This document shows positions 53,341 through 64,000 of a stretch of 64,000 bases of DNA, in pieces. A program made the position numbers and the translations under genes. The notes under the pieces are model-generated. The model saw only the letters and a list, made by a program, of their open reading frames with translations. It did no database searches and was not told the origin of the DNA. Origin of the DNA: Pseudomonas sp. C1C7 (GTDB taxonomy: Bacteria; Pseudomonadota; Gammaproteobacteria; Pseudomonadales; Pseudomonadaceae); assembly GCF_013359595.1 (NCBI RefSeq), contig NZ_JABFMP010000011.1:1-64000 (forward strand). The letters run 5' to 3'. The first letter of the stretch is position 1. Each line of letters opens with the position of its first letter.

Positions 53341-54543
53341 TCAGTGGCCTGTGACGATACGGGTCGAGCTTGGGGCATACACCGGGCCCAACCGGTCAAG
53401 ACGCCCACTCCACGCCGTCAACGCCAGCGCCACCAGCACCACCAGACCGCCGATCCACGCGGTATGGATCAAGCCCATGTGCGCCACGATCAAACCACCG
53501 CCCCAGGCGCCGCCGGCGATACCCAGGTTGAACGCGGCGATGTTCAGGCCCGAAGCCACGTCCACCGCACGCGGGGTGTGGTGTTCGGCCTGGCGCACCA
53601 CATACACCTGCAGCCCCGGCACATTTCCGAATGCCACGGCGCCCCAGACCAGCACGGTGGCCAGCGCCAGCCATGGATTGCCGGCGGTGAAGGTCAGTGT
53701 GAACAGCACGGCGGCGAGCAGGGCGAAGATGATTTTCAGGGCGCTGACAGGGCCGCGCTTGTCCGCCAGTTTGCCACCCCAGATGTTGCCGACCGCCACG
53801 GAGACGCCGTACACCAGCAACACCAGGCTGACGGTGCTGGCGCTGAAGCCCGAGAGGTCCTGAAGGATCGGCGCCAGGAAGGTGAAGGCGATGAACGAGC
53901 CGCCGTAGCCGATGGCGGTCATGGCGTACACCAGCAGCAGGCGAGGTTGTTTGAGTACCTGCAATTGCTGCAACAGCGAAGCGGGTTTGCTGTGGGCGAT
54001 GTTTTTCGGAACAAAGAGCAGGCTGCCGATAAAGGCGATCACGCCCAGGGCCGACACGGCGAGGAAGGTTTCACGCCAGCCCAAATGCTGACCGATGAAC
54101 GTGCCCAGCGGCACGCCGGTGACCAGTGCCACGGTCAGGCCGGTGAACATGATGGCGATCGCGCTGGCGGCTTTTTCCTTGGGCACAAGGCTGGTGGCGA
54201 TGGTCGAGCCGATCGAGAAAAACACCCCGTGGGCCAGGCCCGTGACGATGCGCGCCAGAATCAGCGACTCATAACTCGGTGCTTTCCAGGCCAACAGGTT
54301 GCCGAGGGTAAACAGCACCATCAGCGACAACAACAGCAGTTTGCGCGGGACTTTGCCGGTCAGTGCGGTCAGCACCGGCGCGCCGACGGCGACACCCAGG
54401 GCATACAGGCTGACCAACAGCCCGGCGGACGGCAGGCTGACCCCAAGGTCGGCGCCGATGGTGGGTAACAGGCCAACGATGACGAACTCGGTCGTCCCGA
54501 TGGCAAAGGCGCTGAGGGTCAGCGCGAGCAAGGCAATGGGCAT
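53341..54543 (-). CDS. MFS transporter, DHA1/AraJ-YdhP type
   Basis: A 400-residue major facilitator with 12 hydrophobic helices. N-terminal ALTLSAFAIGTTEFVIVGLL, the GTTEF motif, is typical of the AraJ/YdhP sugar- and drug-efflux branch. Motif A is GKVPRKLLL and motif C-like sequence is GVPLGTFIGQHLGWRETF. Substrate unknown. It is a single gene; the neighbouring - strand operon is separated by a REP pair. Confidence 0.92.
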   Translation of the reverse strand: MPIALLALTLSAFAIGTTEFVIVGLLPTIGADLGVSLPSAGLLVSLYALGVAVGAPVLTALTGKVPRKLLLLSLMVLFTLGNLLAWKAPSYESLILARIVTGLAHGVFFSIGSTIATSLVPKEKAASAIAIMFTGLTVALVTGVPLGTFIGQHLGWRETFLAVSALGVIAFIGSLLFVPKNIAHSKPASLLQQLQVLKQPRLLLVYAMTAIGYGGSFIAFTFLAPILQDLSGFSASTVSLVLLVYGVSVAVGNIWGGKLADKRGPVSALKIIFALLAAVLFTLTFTAGNPWLALATVLVWGAVAFGNVPGLQVYVVRQAEHHTPRAVDVASGLNIAAFNLGIAGGAWGGGLIVAHMGLIHTAWIGGLVVLVALALTAWSGRLDRLGPVYAPSSTRIVTGH

Positions 54544-54720
54544 GGCTGCAACTCCAGTGGGTTGATTCGATGGAGCGCAGTGTCGGGGTTTGGGTTGTGC
54601 GGAAAAATACAGGGATGGGCATTTGATATTTGCGTGGGGGGCAAATATCCAGGGGGAGGGCGAACTTGCCGCCCATTTATCGATCAGTTCCTTACAGTCT
54701 CATCCAATGGAGCGCGTGCT

Positions 54721-56832
54721 TTGATCAAGCTCAAGACCGCGATATTAATGGGGGCGCTGCTGTTTCTGGGCAGCGAGGAACTGGAAGCCGCGACGATTCC
54801 CGGTGTGCCGGCCGCCGCGACACCGCCAGCGCATCCGCAGCCGCTGGTGGAAGGCGGGTTGCTGGGCGCCATCAGCTCCAGCCTCGATGAGGTCCAGGAC
54901 AAACTCGACCTCAACGAAGACCTGCTCGACGCCTGGCGTTTGCGCGCCGACCGCGCCGCCGATGAGGTGGATCAGCTGGTCAATCGCCCATCGGCCCGTT
55001 CGGCGTGGAGCGTGTCCGGCGATTTCCTGTTGCTGACCGCCGTGTGGGCCGGAGTCTTCGGCCTGCTGTGGATGTTCGGCAAGTCGCTGACCGAGCGCCT
55101 GTGCCGCCATCGCCTGCTGCTCAGCCGCGAGCGTGGTCAGGCATTGCTGGGCTACGTGCTGCCCTGGAGCATTCCGGCGGTGGTCAGCCTGCCGCTGACG
55201 ATTTACGCCAGCCACTGGCTGCCGATCTCCGCCGGTCGGGCCCTGGCGTTGTGTTTCGCCTACGCCACCAGCAGCGGTGTGTTCGCCGCGTCCCTGGTGA
55301 TGTCACTGGTGGTGCTGTTCAACGCCGGCCACAAGCGCCGCGCGGTGCAGATCATCCGCCAGCACAGCCCGCGACCGCTATTCGTGATCGGCTTTCTCGT
55401 CGCTCTGAGCGATGCCCTGACCAGCCCGCAGATCGCCCATCAACTGGGCGGCAACCTCACCAGCAGCATCGCGGTGTTCACGGGGCTTGCGGCGTCGATC
55501 GCCTTCGGTTGGCTGGTGATTCGCATGCGCCGTCCCGTCGCCCAGGTGATACGGATCCTGCCGCTGGCCCAGCGTCGTTCGAAGCCGGCCTTGCGCGAAA
55601 CCCTGCGGATTTTTTCCGGGCTCTGGTACTGGCCGATCCTGTTGATGGTGCTGGTGTCGATCGTCAACCTGATCGGCGTCGGCGATGACAACCAGAAAGT
55701 CCTGCGCAGCGCGCTGTTCACCACCGTATTGCTGATCGCCGGAGTGTTCCTGAGCACTACGCTGCATCACCTGTTCAAATCCCACAATCAGTCAGACGTA
55801 CGCCGCAGCAGCGCCTACAAGGAGCGCTTTCTCAGCCTCTCCCACGCGTTGCTGCGCATCGCCATGGCCATCGTGTTCATCGACATCCTCGGGCGGATCT
55901 GGGGCGTGTCGCTGTTCGAATTTGCGGTGAGCAATTCGGTCGGCCGGGCGATTAGCGATTCCCTGAGCCACATCGGCCTGATCTTCCTGGTGACCTGGAT
56001 GGTCTGGGTGGTGCTCGACACGGCGATTCAGGAAGCCCTGAAACCGCCGGTCAACAAACGCTCGGCGCGCCAGCCCAGCACCCGGGTGAAGACCATCCTG
56101 CCGTTGCTGCGCAATGCGATCAAAATCGTCCTGGTGGTGATTTGCGCGATCACCACCATGGCCAACCTGGGGATCAACGTCGCGCCGTTCCTCGCTGGTG
56201 CCGGGGTGATCGGGCTGGCGATCGGCTTCGGTTCCCAGCAACTGGTGCAGGACGTCATCACCGGCCTGTTCATCATCATCGAAGACACGCTGTCCATCGG
56301 CGACTGGGTGGTGCTCGACTCCGGCCACGCTGGCACTGTCGAAGGTCTGACCATCCGCACCCTGCGCCTGCGCGACGGCAAGGGTTTCGTGCATTCGGTA
56401 CCGTTCGGGCAGATCAAGGCGGTCACCAACCAATCCCGGCAATTTGCCTATGCGTTCTTTTCGGTGCAGTTCACCTACGACACCGATGTCGACCGGGCCA
56501 TCGAACTGATTCGCGAGGCGGGGCACGAGATCAGCAGCGATCCTTTTCTCAAGTACAACCTGCAGGGGCCGCTGGATGTGTTCGGCGTCGACAAGATGGA
56601 CCTCAATGGCGTGGTGCTGACGGCGCAGTTCCGGACTGTGTCGGGTGGGCAATATGCGGTCAGTCGGGCGTTCAACCAGCGGTTGAAGAAGCTTGTGGAT
56701 AACCATCCTGAAGTGCATTTCGCGCAGACTTATCCACAGCAGGTTTTGATGCCCAGACGGTCTGAGCCGGTGATGGATGGGGAGGTGGAGCATTCGGCGG
56801 TGTTGATGCCGGAGCGGGTTCGGCCGCAGTGA
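54721..56832 (+). CDS. Large MscS-family mechanosensitive channel (YbiO type)
   Basis: A 703-residue protein starting TTG at 54721, 8 nt after GGAG. A signal peptide precedes ATIPGVPAAA, followed by a periplasmic segment with coiled-coil potential (QDKLDLNEDLLDAWRLRADR). About ten hydrophobic helices follow, with the MscS pore helix VIGLAIGFGSQQLVQDVITG and the cytoplasmic beta domain (DTLSIGDWVVLDSGHAGTVE). It opens on osmotic downshock. An in-frame ATG at 54748 is a possible alternative start. Confidence 0.93.
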   Translation: MIKLKTAILMGALLFLGSEELEAATIPGVPAAATPPAHPQPLVEGGLLGAISSSLDEVQDKLDLNEDLLDAWRLRADRAADEVDQLVNRPSARSAWSVSGDFLLLTAVWAGVFGLLWMFGKSLTERLCRHRLLLSRERGQALLGYVLPWSIPAVVSLPLTIYASHWLPISAGRALALCFAYATSSGVFAASLVMSLVVLFNAGHKRRAVQIIRQHSPRPLFVIGFLVALSDALTSPQIAHQLGGNLTSSIAVFTGLAASIAFGWLVIRMRRPVAQVIRILPLAQRRSKPALRETLRIFSGLWYWPILLMVLVSIVNLIGVGDDNQKVLRSALFTTVLLIAGVFLSTTLHHLFKSHNQSDVRRSSAYKERFLSLSHALLRIAMAIVFIDILGRIWGVSLFEFAVSNSVGRAISDSLSHIGLIFLVTWMVWVVLDTAIQEALKPPVNKRSARQPSTRVKTILPLLRNAIKIVLVVICAITTMANLGINVAPFLAGAGVIGLAIGFGSQQLVQDVITGLFIIIEDTLSIGDWVVLDSGHAGTVEGLTIRTLRLRDGKGFVHSVPFGQIKAVTNQSRQFAYAFFSVQFTYDTDVDRAIELIREAGHEISSDPFLKYNLQGPLDVFGVDKMDLNGVVLTAQFRTVSGGQYAVSRAFNQRLKKLVDNHPEVHFAQTYPQQVLMPRRSEPVMDGEVEHSAVLMPERVRPQ

Positions 56833-56867
56833 TTGGGTTCGGCCGGTGATTCTTTGGTGACTGTGCC

Positions 56868-56890
56868 GGCCTCTTCGCGAGCAAGCCCAG
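56868..56890. repeat. Single REP half-element
   Basis: GCCGGCCTCTTCGCGAGCAAGCC matches one arm of the GGCCTCTTCGCGGGCAAGCC REP family. No inverted partner is present. It lies between the convergent channel gene and lhr. Confidence 0.75.
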
Positions 56891-56896
56891 ACACTC

Positions 56897-61192
<4,296 letters not shown>

Positions 61193-61515
61193 GGGGTCAG
61201 TTATGCGGGTGGGGGCGGGAAGATGCAAGTACCGCCGGGGCTTTGTGGTGGTCTTGAGGGCCTCCTCGCGGGCAAGCCCGCTCTCACAGTGTCCGTGTCA
61301 TTCACAAATGCCCTGTTCACTGCAAATCTCTGTGCGAGCGGGCTGCCCGCGAAGAGGCCGGATGCAGCGCCACAAAACCCTGCCATCTACACTTTGCGGA
61401 TGACGGTTGCGCACTAAACCCGCAAAATGCAACGATTCCGGCAACTATCGACGACATCGCCCACAGGCGCTGTCGATAAAACCATTGTTCCAATCAGACT
61501 GGGCCTGCTGACTTT
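61193..61515. other. Divergent intergenic region with REP pair
   Basis: 323 bp between lhr (-) and the RmlD-like gene (+). It holds the REP pair at 61259-61359. No tRNA, convincing sigma-70 promoter or small ORF was recognised in the rest. Confidence 0.7.
61259..61359. repeat. Inverted REP pair (GGCCTCCTCGCGGGCAAGCC type)
   Basis: The left arm 61259-61289 and right arm 61330-61359 are imperfect inverted copies of the REP family also seen at 49053. The right arm lacks two bases in the AAGCC region, a sign of decay. Confidence 0.88.
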
Positions 61516-62400
61516 ATGCGAATGCGCCTTATGTTACTGGGCGGCGGAAATGCCCTTGGGCAGGCGCTGATTCGCCTCGGTGCAGAGGAAGACATCAATT
61601 TCCTTGCCCCCCGCCCGCCGCAAGACGGCTGGGATGCCGCGAGCCTGACCCAACTGCTCGACGACACCCGCCCGGACGCGTTGATCAACCTTGCCTACTA
61701 CTTCGACTGGTTCCAGGCCGAAGCGGTCAGCGAACAGCGTCTGGCCGGGCAGGAGCGGGCGATCGAGCGTCTGGCCGAACTGTGCCAGCATCACAATATC
61801 GTTCTGCTGCAGCCTTCGAGCTATCGCGTGTTCGACGGCTCCCGCGCCACGGCCTACAGCGAAAAGGACGAGCCGGTACCGCTGGGCCTGCGCGGCCAGG
61901 CGTTGTGGCGGATCGAACAGAGCGTCCGCGCGACGTGTCCACAGCACGTTCTGCTGCGTTTCGGCTGGCTGCTCGATGACAGCCCCGATGGCACTCTCGG
62001 GCGTTTCCTCGGTCGGGCCGAGCGCCCGGAAGAGCTGTTGATGGCCGATGATCGTCGTGGCAATCCGACACCGGTGGACGACGCAGCGCGGGTCATCATC
62101 TCGGTGCTCAAGCAACTCGACTGCGCGGCGCCGCTGTGGGGCACCTATCACTACGCCGGACACGAGGCGACCACGCCGCTGGCGCTGGGGCAGGCGATCC
62201 TTACCGAAGCCCGGGCCCTGCATCCGCTGGCCATCGAAGCCCCCACCGCCCAGGCCCACGCCGCGCGCCCCGACGCCGCCGAAGAGCCGCAGCACGCGGT
62301 ACTGGCCTGCAAGAAAATCCTCCACACCTTCGGCATCAAACCCCGCGCCTGGCGTGCGGCGTTGCCGGGGTTGCTGGATCGGTTCTACCGCCACGGCTGA
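61516..62400 (+). CDS. RmlD-like NAD(P)-binding protein with degenerate active site
   Basis: A 294-residue extended short-chain dehydrogenase-like protein with an N-terminal LLGGGNALGQAL Rossmann loop and RPDALINLAYYFD, the RmlD (dTDP-4-dehydrorhamnose reductase) pattern. The catalytic Y-G-x-x-K is RGQAL at 126-130, so Tyr and Lys are replaced by Arg126 and Leu130. The Ser pair in PSSYRVFDG remains. A reductase is unlikely; a binding or regulatory role is inferred. No other nucleotide-sugar genes are nearby. Confidence 0.85.
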   Translation: MRMRLMLLGGGNALGQALIRLGAEEDINFLAPRPPQDGWDAASLTQLLDDTRPDALINLAYYFDWFQAEAVSEQRLAGQERAIERLAELCQHHNIVLLQPSSYRVFDGSRATAYSEKDEPVPLGLRGQALWRIEQSVRATCPQHVLLRFGWLLDDSPDGTLGRFLGRAERPEELLMADDRRGNPTPVDDAARVIISVLKQLDCAAPLWGTYHYAGHEATTPLALGQAILTEARALHPLAIEAPTAQAHAARPDAAEEPQHAVLACKKILHTFGIKPRAWRAALPGLLDRFYRHG

Positions 62401-62436
62401 TGCGCTCCCACAGAGGAAAAAATGCAGGAATAGATA

Positions 62437-62463
62437 AAGGCGCCCATCAGGCGCCTTTTTTTA
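62437..62463. terminator. Terminator after the RmlD-like gene
   Basis: AAGGCGCC / GGCGCCTT with a CATCA loop and eight T. AAA on the left also lets it work for ompW on the - strand. Confidence 0.93.
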
Positions 62464-62491
62464 CAGCTCGTTCCCACCACGTGAACGATTT

Positions 62492-63190
62492 TTAGAACTT
62501 GTAGCCCACACCGACCATGTACACGAATGGATCTGCGTCCACGTTGACTCGTGCCCGGGTGCCCGGTGCGACGGCGTTGTTTTCCACGGTCGCGCGGGTA
62601 TCGATGTCGATGTAGCGCAACTGGGCGTTGAGCAGGATGTGGTCAGTCAGCATGTAGTCCGCACCAACCTGCCAGGCCACGCCCCAGGAGTTTTTCGTGT
62701 TGAAGTTGCTGAAACCGTTGGCGCGGGCTTCGCTGCTCAGGTGTTCGTCGTACATCCAGGTGTAGTTGACGCCCGCACCGACATAAGGCTGGAACGCCGA
62801 CTTGGCGTCGAGCGGGTAGTACACCAGGCTCAGGGTAGGCGGCAGTTGCTTGAAGCTGCCGAGCTTGCCGTTGGCTGCGCTCAGGGCAGTGCCCTTGAGT
62901 TTCACGTCATGCTCGAACGGCGTGGCCGCCAGCAGTTCGATGCCCAGGTGATCAGTGATCATGTAGGCGAAGTTCAGGCCCAGTTGCGTGTCGCTGCTCA
63001 GCGTCGCCTTGCCGCCCAGATCGGCACCGCTCAATGGACCCTGATCGACCTTCACGGTGGAGCTGTCGGTATTGGGATCAACGGTGATCGCGCCGGCACG
63101 CAGGAGGATGTCGCCTTTTTCGTGGGCATGGGCGAGCGGGGCTGCGAGCGCGAGAGCAAACAGCGTGGCGCCGAGCAGGGACTTGTTCAT
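62492..63190 (-). CDS. ompW: Outer-membrane protein OmpW/OprG
   Basis: An eight-stranded beta-barrel that admits small hydrophobic molecules. The 232-residue protein has a Sec signal peptide (LLGATLFALALAAPLAHAHE) and GDILLRAGAITVDP, SDTQLGLNFAYMITDHLGIELLAATPF, LVYYPLD and a terminal VYMVGVGYKF, ending in Phe as expected for an outer-membrane barrel. TTTGGAG precedes the start. It is the OprG orthologue of P. aeruginosa and has an ANR-type box upstream. Confidence 0.95.
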   Translation of the reverse strand: MNKSLLGATLFALALAAPLAHAHEKGDILLRAGAITVDPNTDSSTVKVDQGPLSGADLGGKATLSSDTQLGLNFAYMITDHLGIELLAATPFEHDVKLKGTALSAANGKLGSFKQLPPTLSLVYYPLDAKSAFQPYVGAGVNYTWMYDEHLSSEARANGFSNFNTKNSWGVAWQVGADYMLTDHILLNAQLRYIDIDTRATVENNAVAPGTRARVNVDADPFVYMVGVGYKF

Positions 63191-63227
63191 GGGGGCTCCA
63201 AAGGACGTTAAAAATTTTTGATGTCCA

Positions 63228-63269
63228 ATGGTAAGGCGGCTAACGAATTGGTCTTTTGACTCAGCTCAA
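63228..63269 (-). promoter_or_regulatory. ANR/FNR-type box and -10 of ompW
   Basis: The box at 63256-63269 reads TTGAC-TCAG-CTCAA on the + strand, matching TTGAT-N4-ATCAA at 8 of 10 positions. On the - strand TACCAT (63228-63233) lies 22 nt beyond it, placing the box near -41.5, the class II activation position, with a start near 63221. P. aeruginosa oprG is known to be ANR-dependent. Confidence 0.7.
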
Positions 63270-63287
63270 GGAAATCGTGATGGCCTG

Positions 63288-63363
63288 AAAAGATCGCAGC
63301 CTTCGGCAGCTCCTGCAGGGAAACGCATTCCAATGCAGGAGCTGCCGAAGGCTGCGATCTTTT
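63288..63363. repeat. Inverted REP pair, 30-bp perfect arms
   Basis: AAAAGATCGCAGCCTTCGGC... (63288-63317) is repeated as its exact reverse complement at 63334-63363, with a 16-nt spacer. This is the same family as 53256. It lies between two - strand genes. Confidence 0.95.
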
Positions 63364-63374
63364 GGGGGCCGAAA

Positions 63375-63908
63375 TCACTCCGGCAATTCATACATGTAGA
63401 TCTTGTCCGCCTGCATCTGATACCCGGCATCGGCCAGCTCGCTGGTGGACGCCTTGACCTGCATCGGCCCTTCGACCCAATACGGCTGATACAGCTCGTC
63501 GACCTTCACCCCCACCTCGCTTTTGACATGCACGATCTGGTTCGATGGCGGCGGCGGAACGTGGATGCAGGCACCGAAGTACGGCACCAGCAGGAACTCC
63601 GTGGTGCGGCCTTCCTCATTCACTTCCAGAGGCACGATGTAGCCCGGCAGGCGTATATCCTGGCCGTCGAGGGCCTGGACCACCGGTGCGTTGGGCATGC
63701 TCTGCTTGGCGGCCGGCGCCGATTCGGCGGACAGCGCATCGCTCATCTTCGACAGGTCATGCAGGGGCGTCATGTCCGGTACGACCGGCATGGCATCCGG
63801 CGGAATCATTTCCGACCAGGTCAGCTCCTTCGGCTCCGCTGCCCACAGCGGCAGGGCGACCAGCATCAACAGCGCAAGCAGAGCGCGGGGCATTTTCAAC
63901 ATCCTCAT
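63375..63908 (-). CDS. DUF3299 periplasmic protein
   Basis: A 177-residue protein with a signal peptide (MPRALLALLMLVALPLWAAEP) and a conserved core with LPGYIVPLEVN, LVPYFGACIHVPPPPSNQIVHV and YWVEGPMQVK, the DUF3299 pattern with a single Cys and His. Likely exported. ATG at 63908 overlaps the permease stop by 4 nt; an internal ATG at 63893, after GAGGA, is an equally plausible start. It lies in an operon with the ABC permease. Confidence 0.85.
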   Translation of the reverse strand: MRMLKMPRALLALLMLVALPLWAAEPKELTWSEMIPPDAMPVVPDMTPLHDLSKMSDALSAESAPAAKQSMPNAPVVQALDGQDIRLPGYIVPLEVNEEGRTTEFLLVPYFGACIHVPPPPSNQIVHVKSEVGVKVDELYQPYWVEGPMQVKASTSELADAGYQMQADKIYMYELPE

Positions 63909-64000
63909 AAACGGATCGACAGGCCATCGGCCAGGGATTGGCGATACGCGCGCCAGGCCGGCACGCTGCCCATCAACAGGGCGGCGAGCAGAATGCCAGC
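63905..64000 (-). CDS. ABC transporter permease, FtsX-like, C-terminal fragment
   Basis: Only the last 31 codons lie in the window. The translated end AGILLAALLMGSVPAWRAYR... reads as the last membrane helix and tail of an FtsX/MacB-type permease. The stop TGA overlaps the DUF3299 start (ATGA). The rest lies outside, and a lipoprotein-export or macrolide-type transporter is expected next. Confidence 0.7.
   Translation of the reverse strand, partial: AGILLAALLMGSVPAWRAYRQSLADGLSIRL

Overview
The window is chromosomal DNA from a fluorescent-group Pseudomonas (P. fluorescens complex). The basis is gene order (birA-coaX-SPOR gene, tRNA cluster, secE-nusG, the rpoBC/str/S10/spc/alpha superoperon, then katA-bfrA-uvrA-MFS-ssb), the protein sequences, the GC-rich coding style and the GTAGGAGCGAGGCTTGC-type REP palindromes. 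No phage, insertion sequence, CRISPR array or pseudogene is visible.

Positions 1-33,300 are conserved translation and transcription core, almost all on the + strand: end of an upstream transcription unit (terminator), birA-coaX-SPOR protein, tRNA-Tyr/Gly/Thr/Trp, secE-nusG, rplKA, rplJL with an L10-type leader, rpoB-rpoC, rpsL-rpsG-fusA-tuf, then rpsJ through rpsN, rpsH through rpmJ, and rpsM-rpsK-rpsD-rpoA-rplQ. Two features are unusual. There is no second tuf gene between tRNA-Thr and tRNA-Trp. A terminator and a promoter are interleaved in a 209-bp gap between rpsN and rpsH.

Positions 33,300-40,580 hold oxidative-stress, iron and DNA-repair genes: katA, a bacterioferritin-like gene lacking the heme-ligand Met52, uvrA on the - strand, a YajR-type MFS transporter and ssb.

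Positions 40,590-45,090 hold a six-gene - strand operon matching E. coli yjfIJKLMC in content and order: DUF2170, PspA/IM30, DUF2491, DUF350 membrane protein, DUF1190 lipoprotein and a glutathionylspermidine-synthetase-like ATP-grasp enzyme. It is the best candidate here for a poorly described system, plausibly in envelope stress. A repeated CTCACGCG motif lies in its promoter region.

Positions 45,180-64,000 are accessory: an isochorismatase-family hydrolase divergent from a GlxA-type AraC regulator; a DUF3182 / alpha-beta hydrolase pair; a four-gene operon DUF72-EEP phosphatase-ClsB-YbhN; an MFS exporter; a large MscS-type channel; the Lhr helicase; an RmlD-like protein lacking its catalytic Tyr/Lys; OmpW/OprG with an ANR-type site; and a DUF3299 gene overlapping the end of an FtsX-type ABC permease that runs off the window. 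Five inverted REP pairs of two families occupy the intergenic gaps here.
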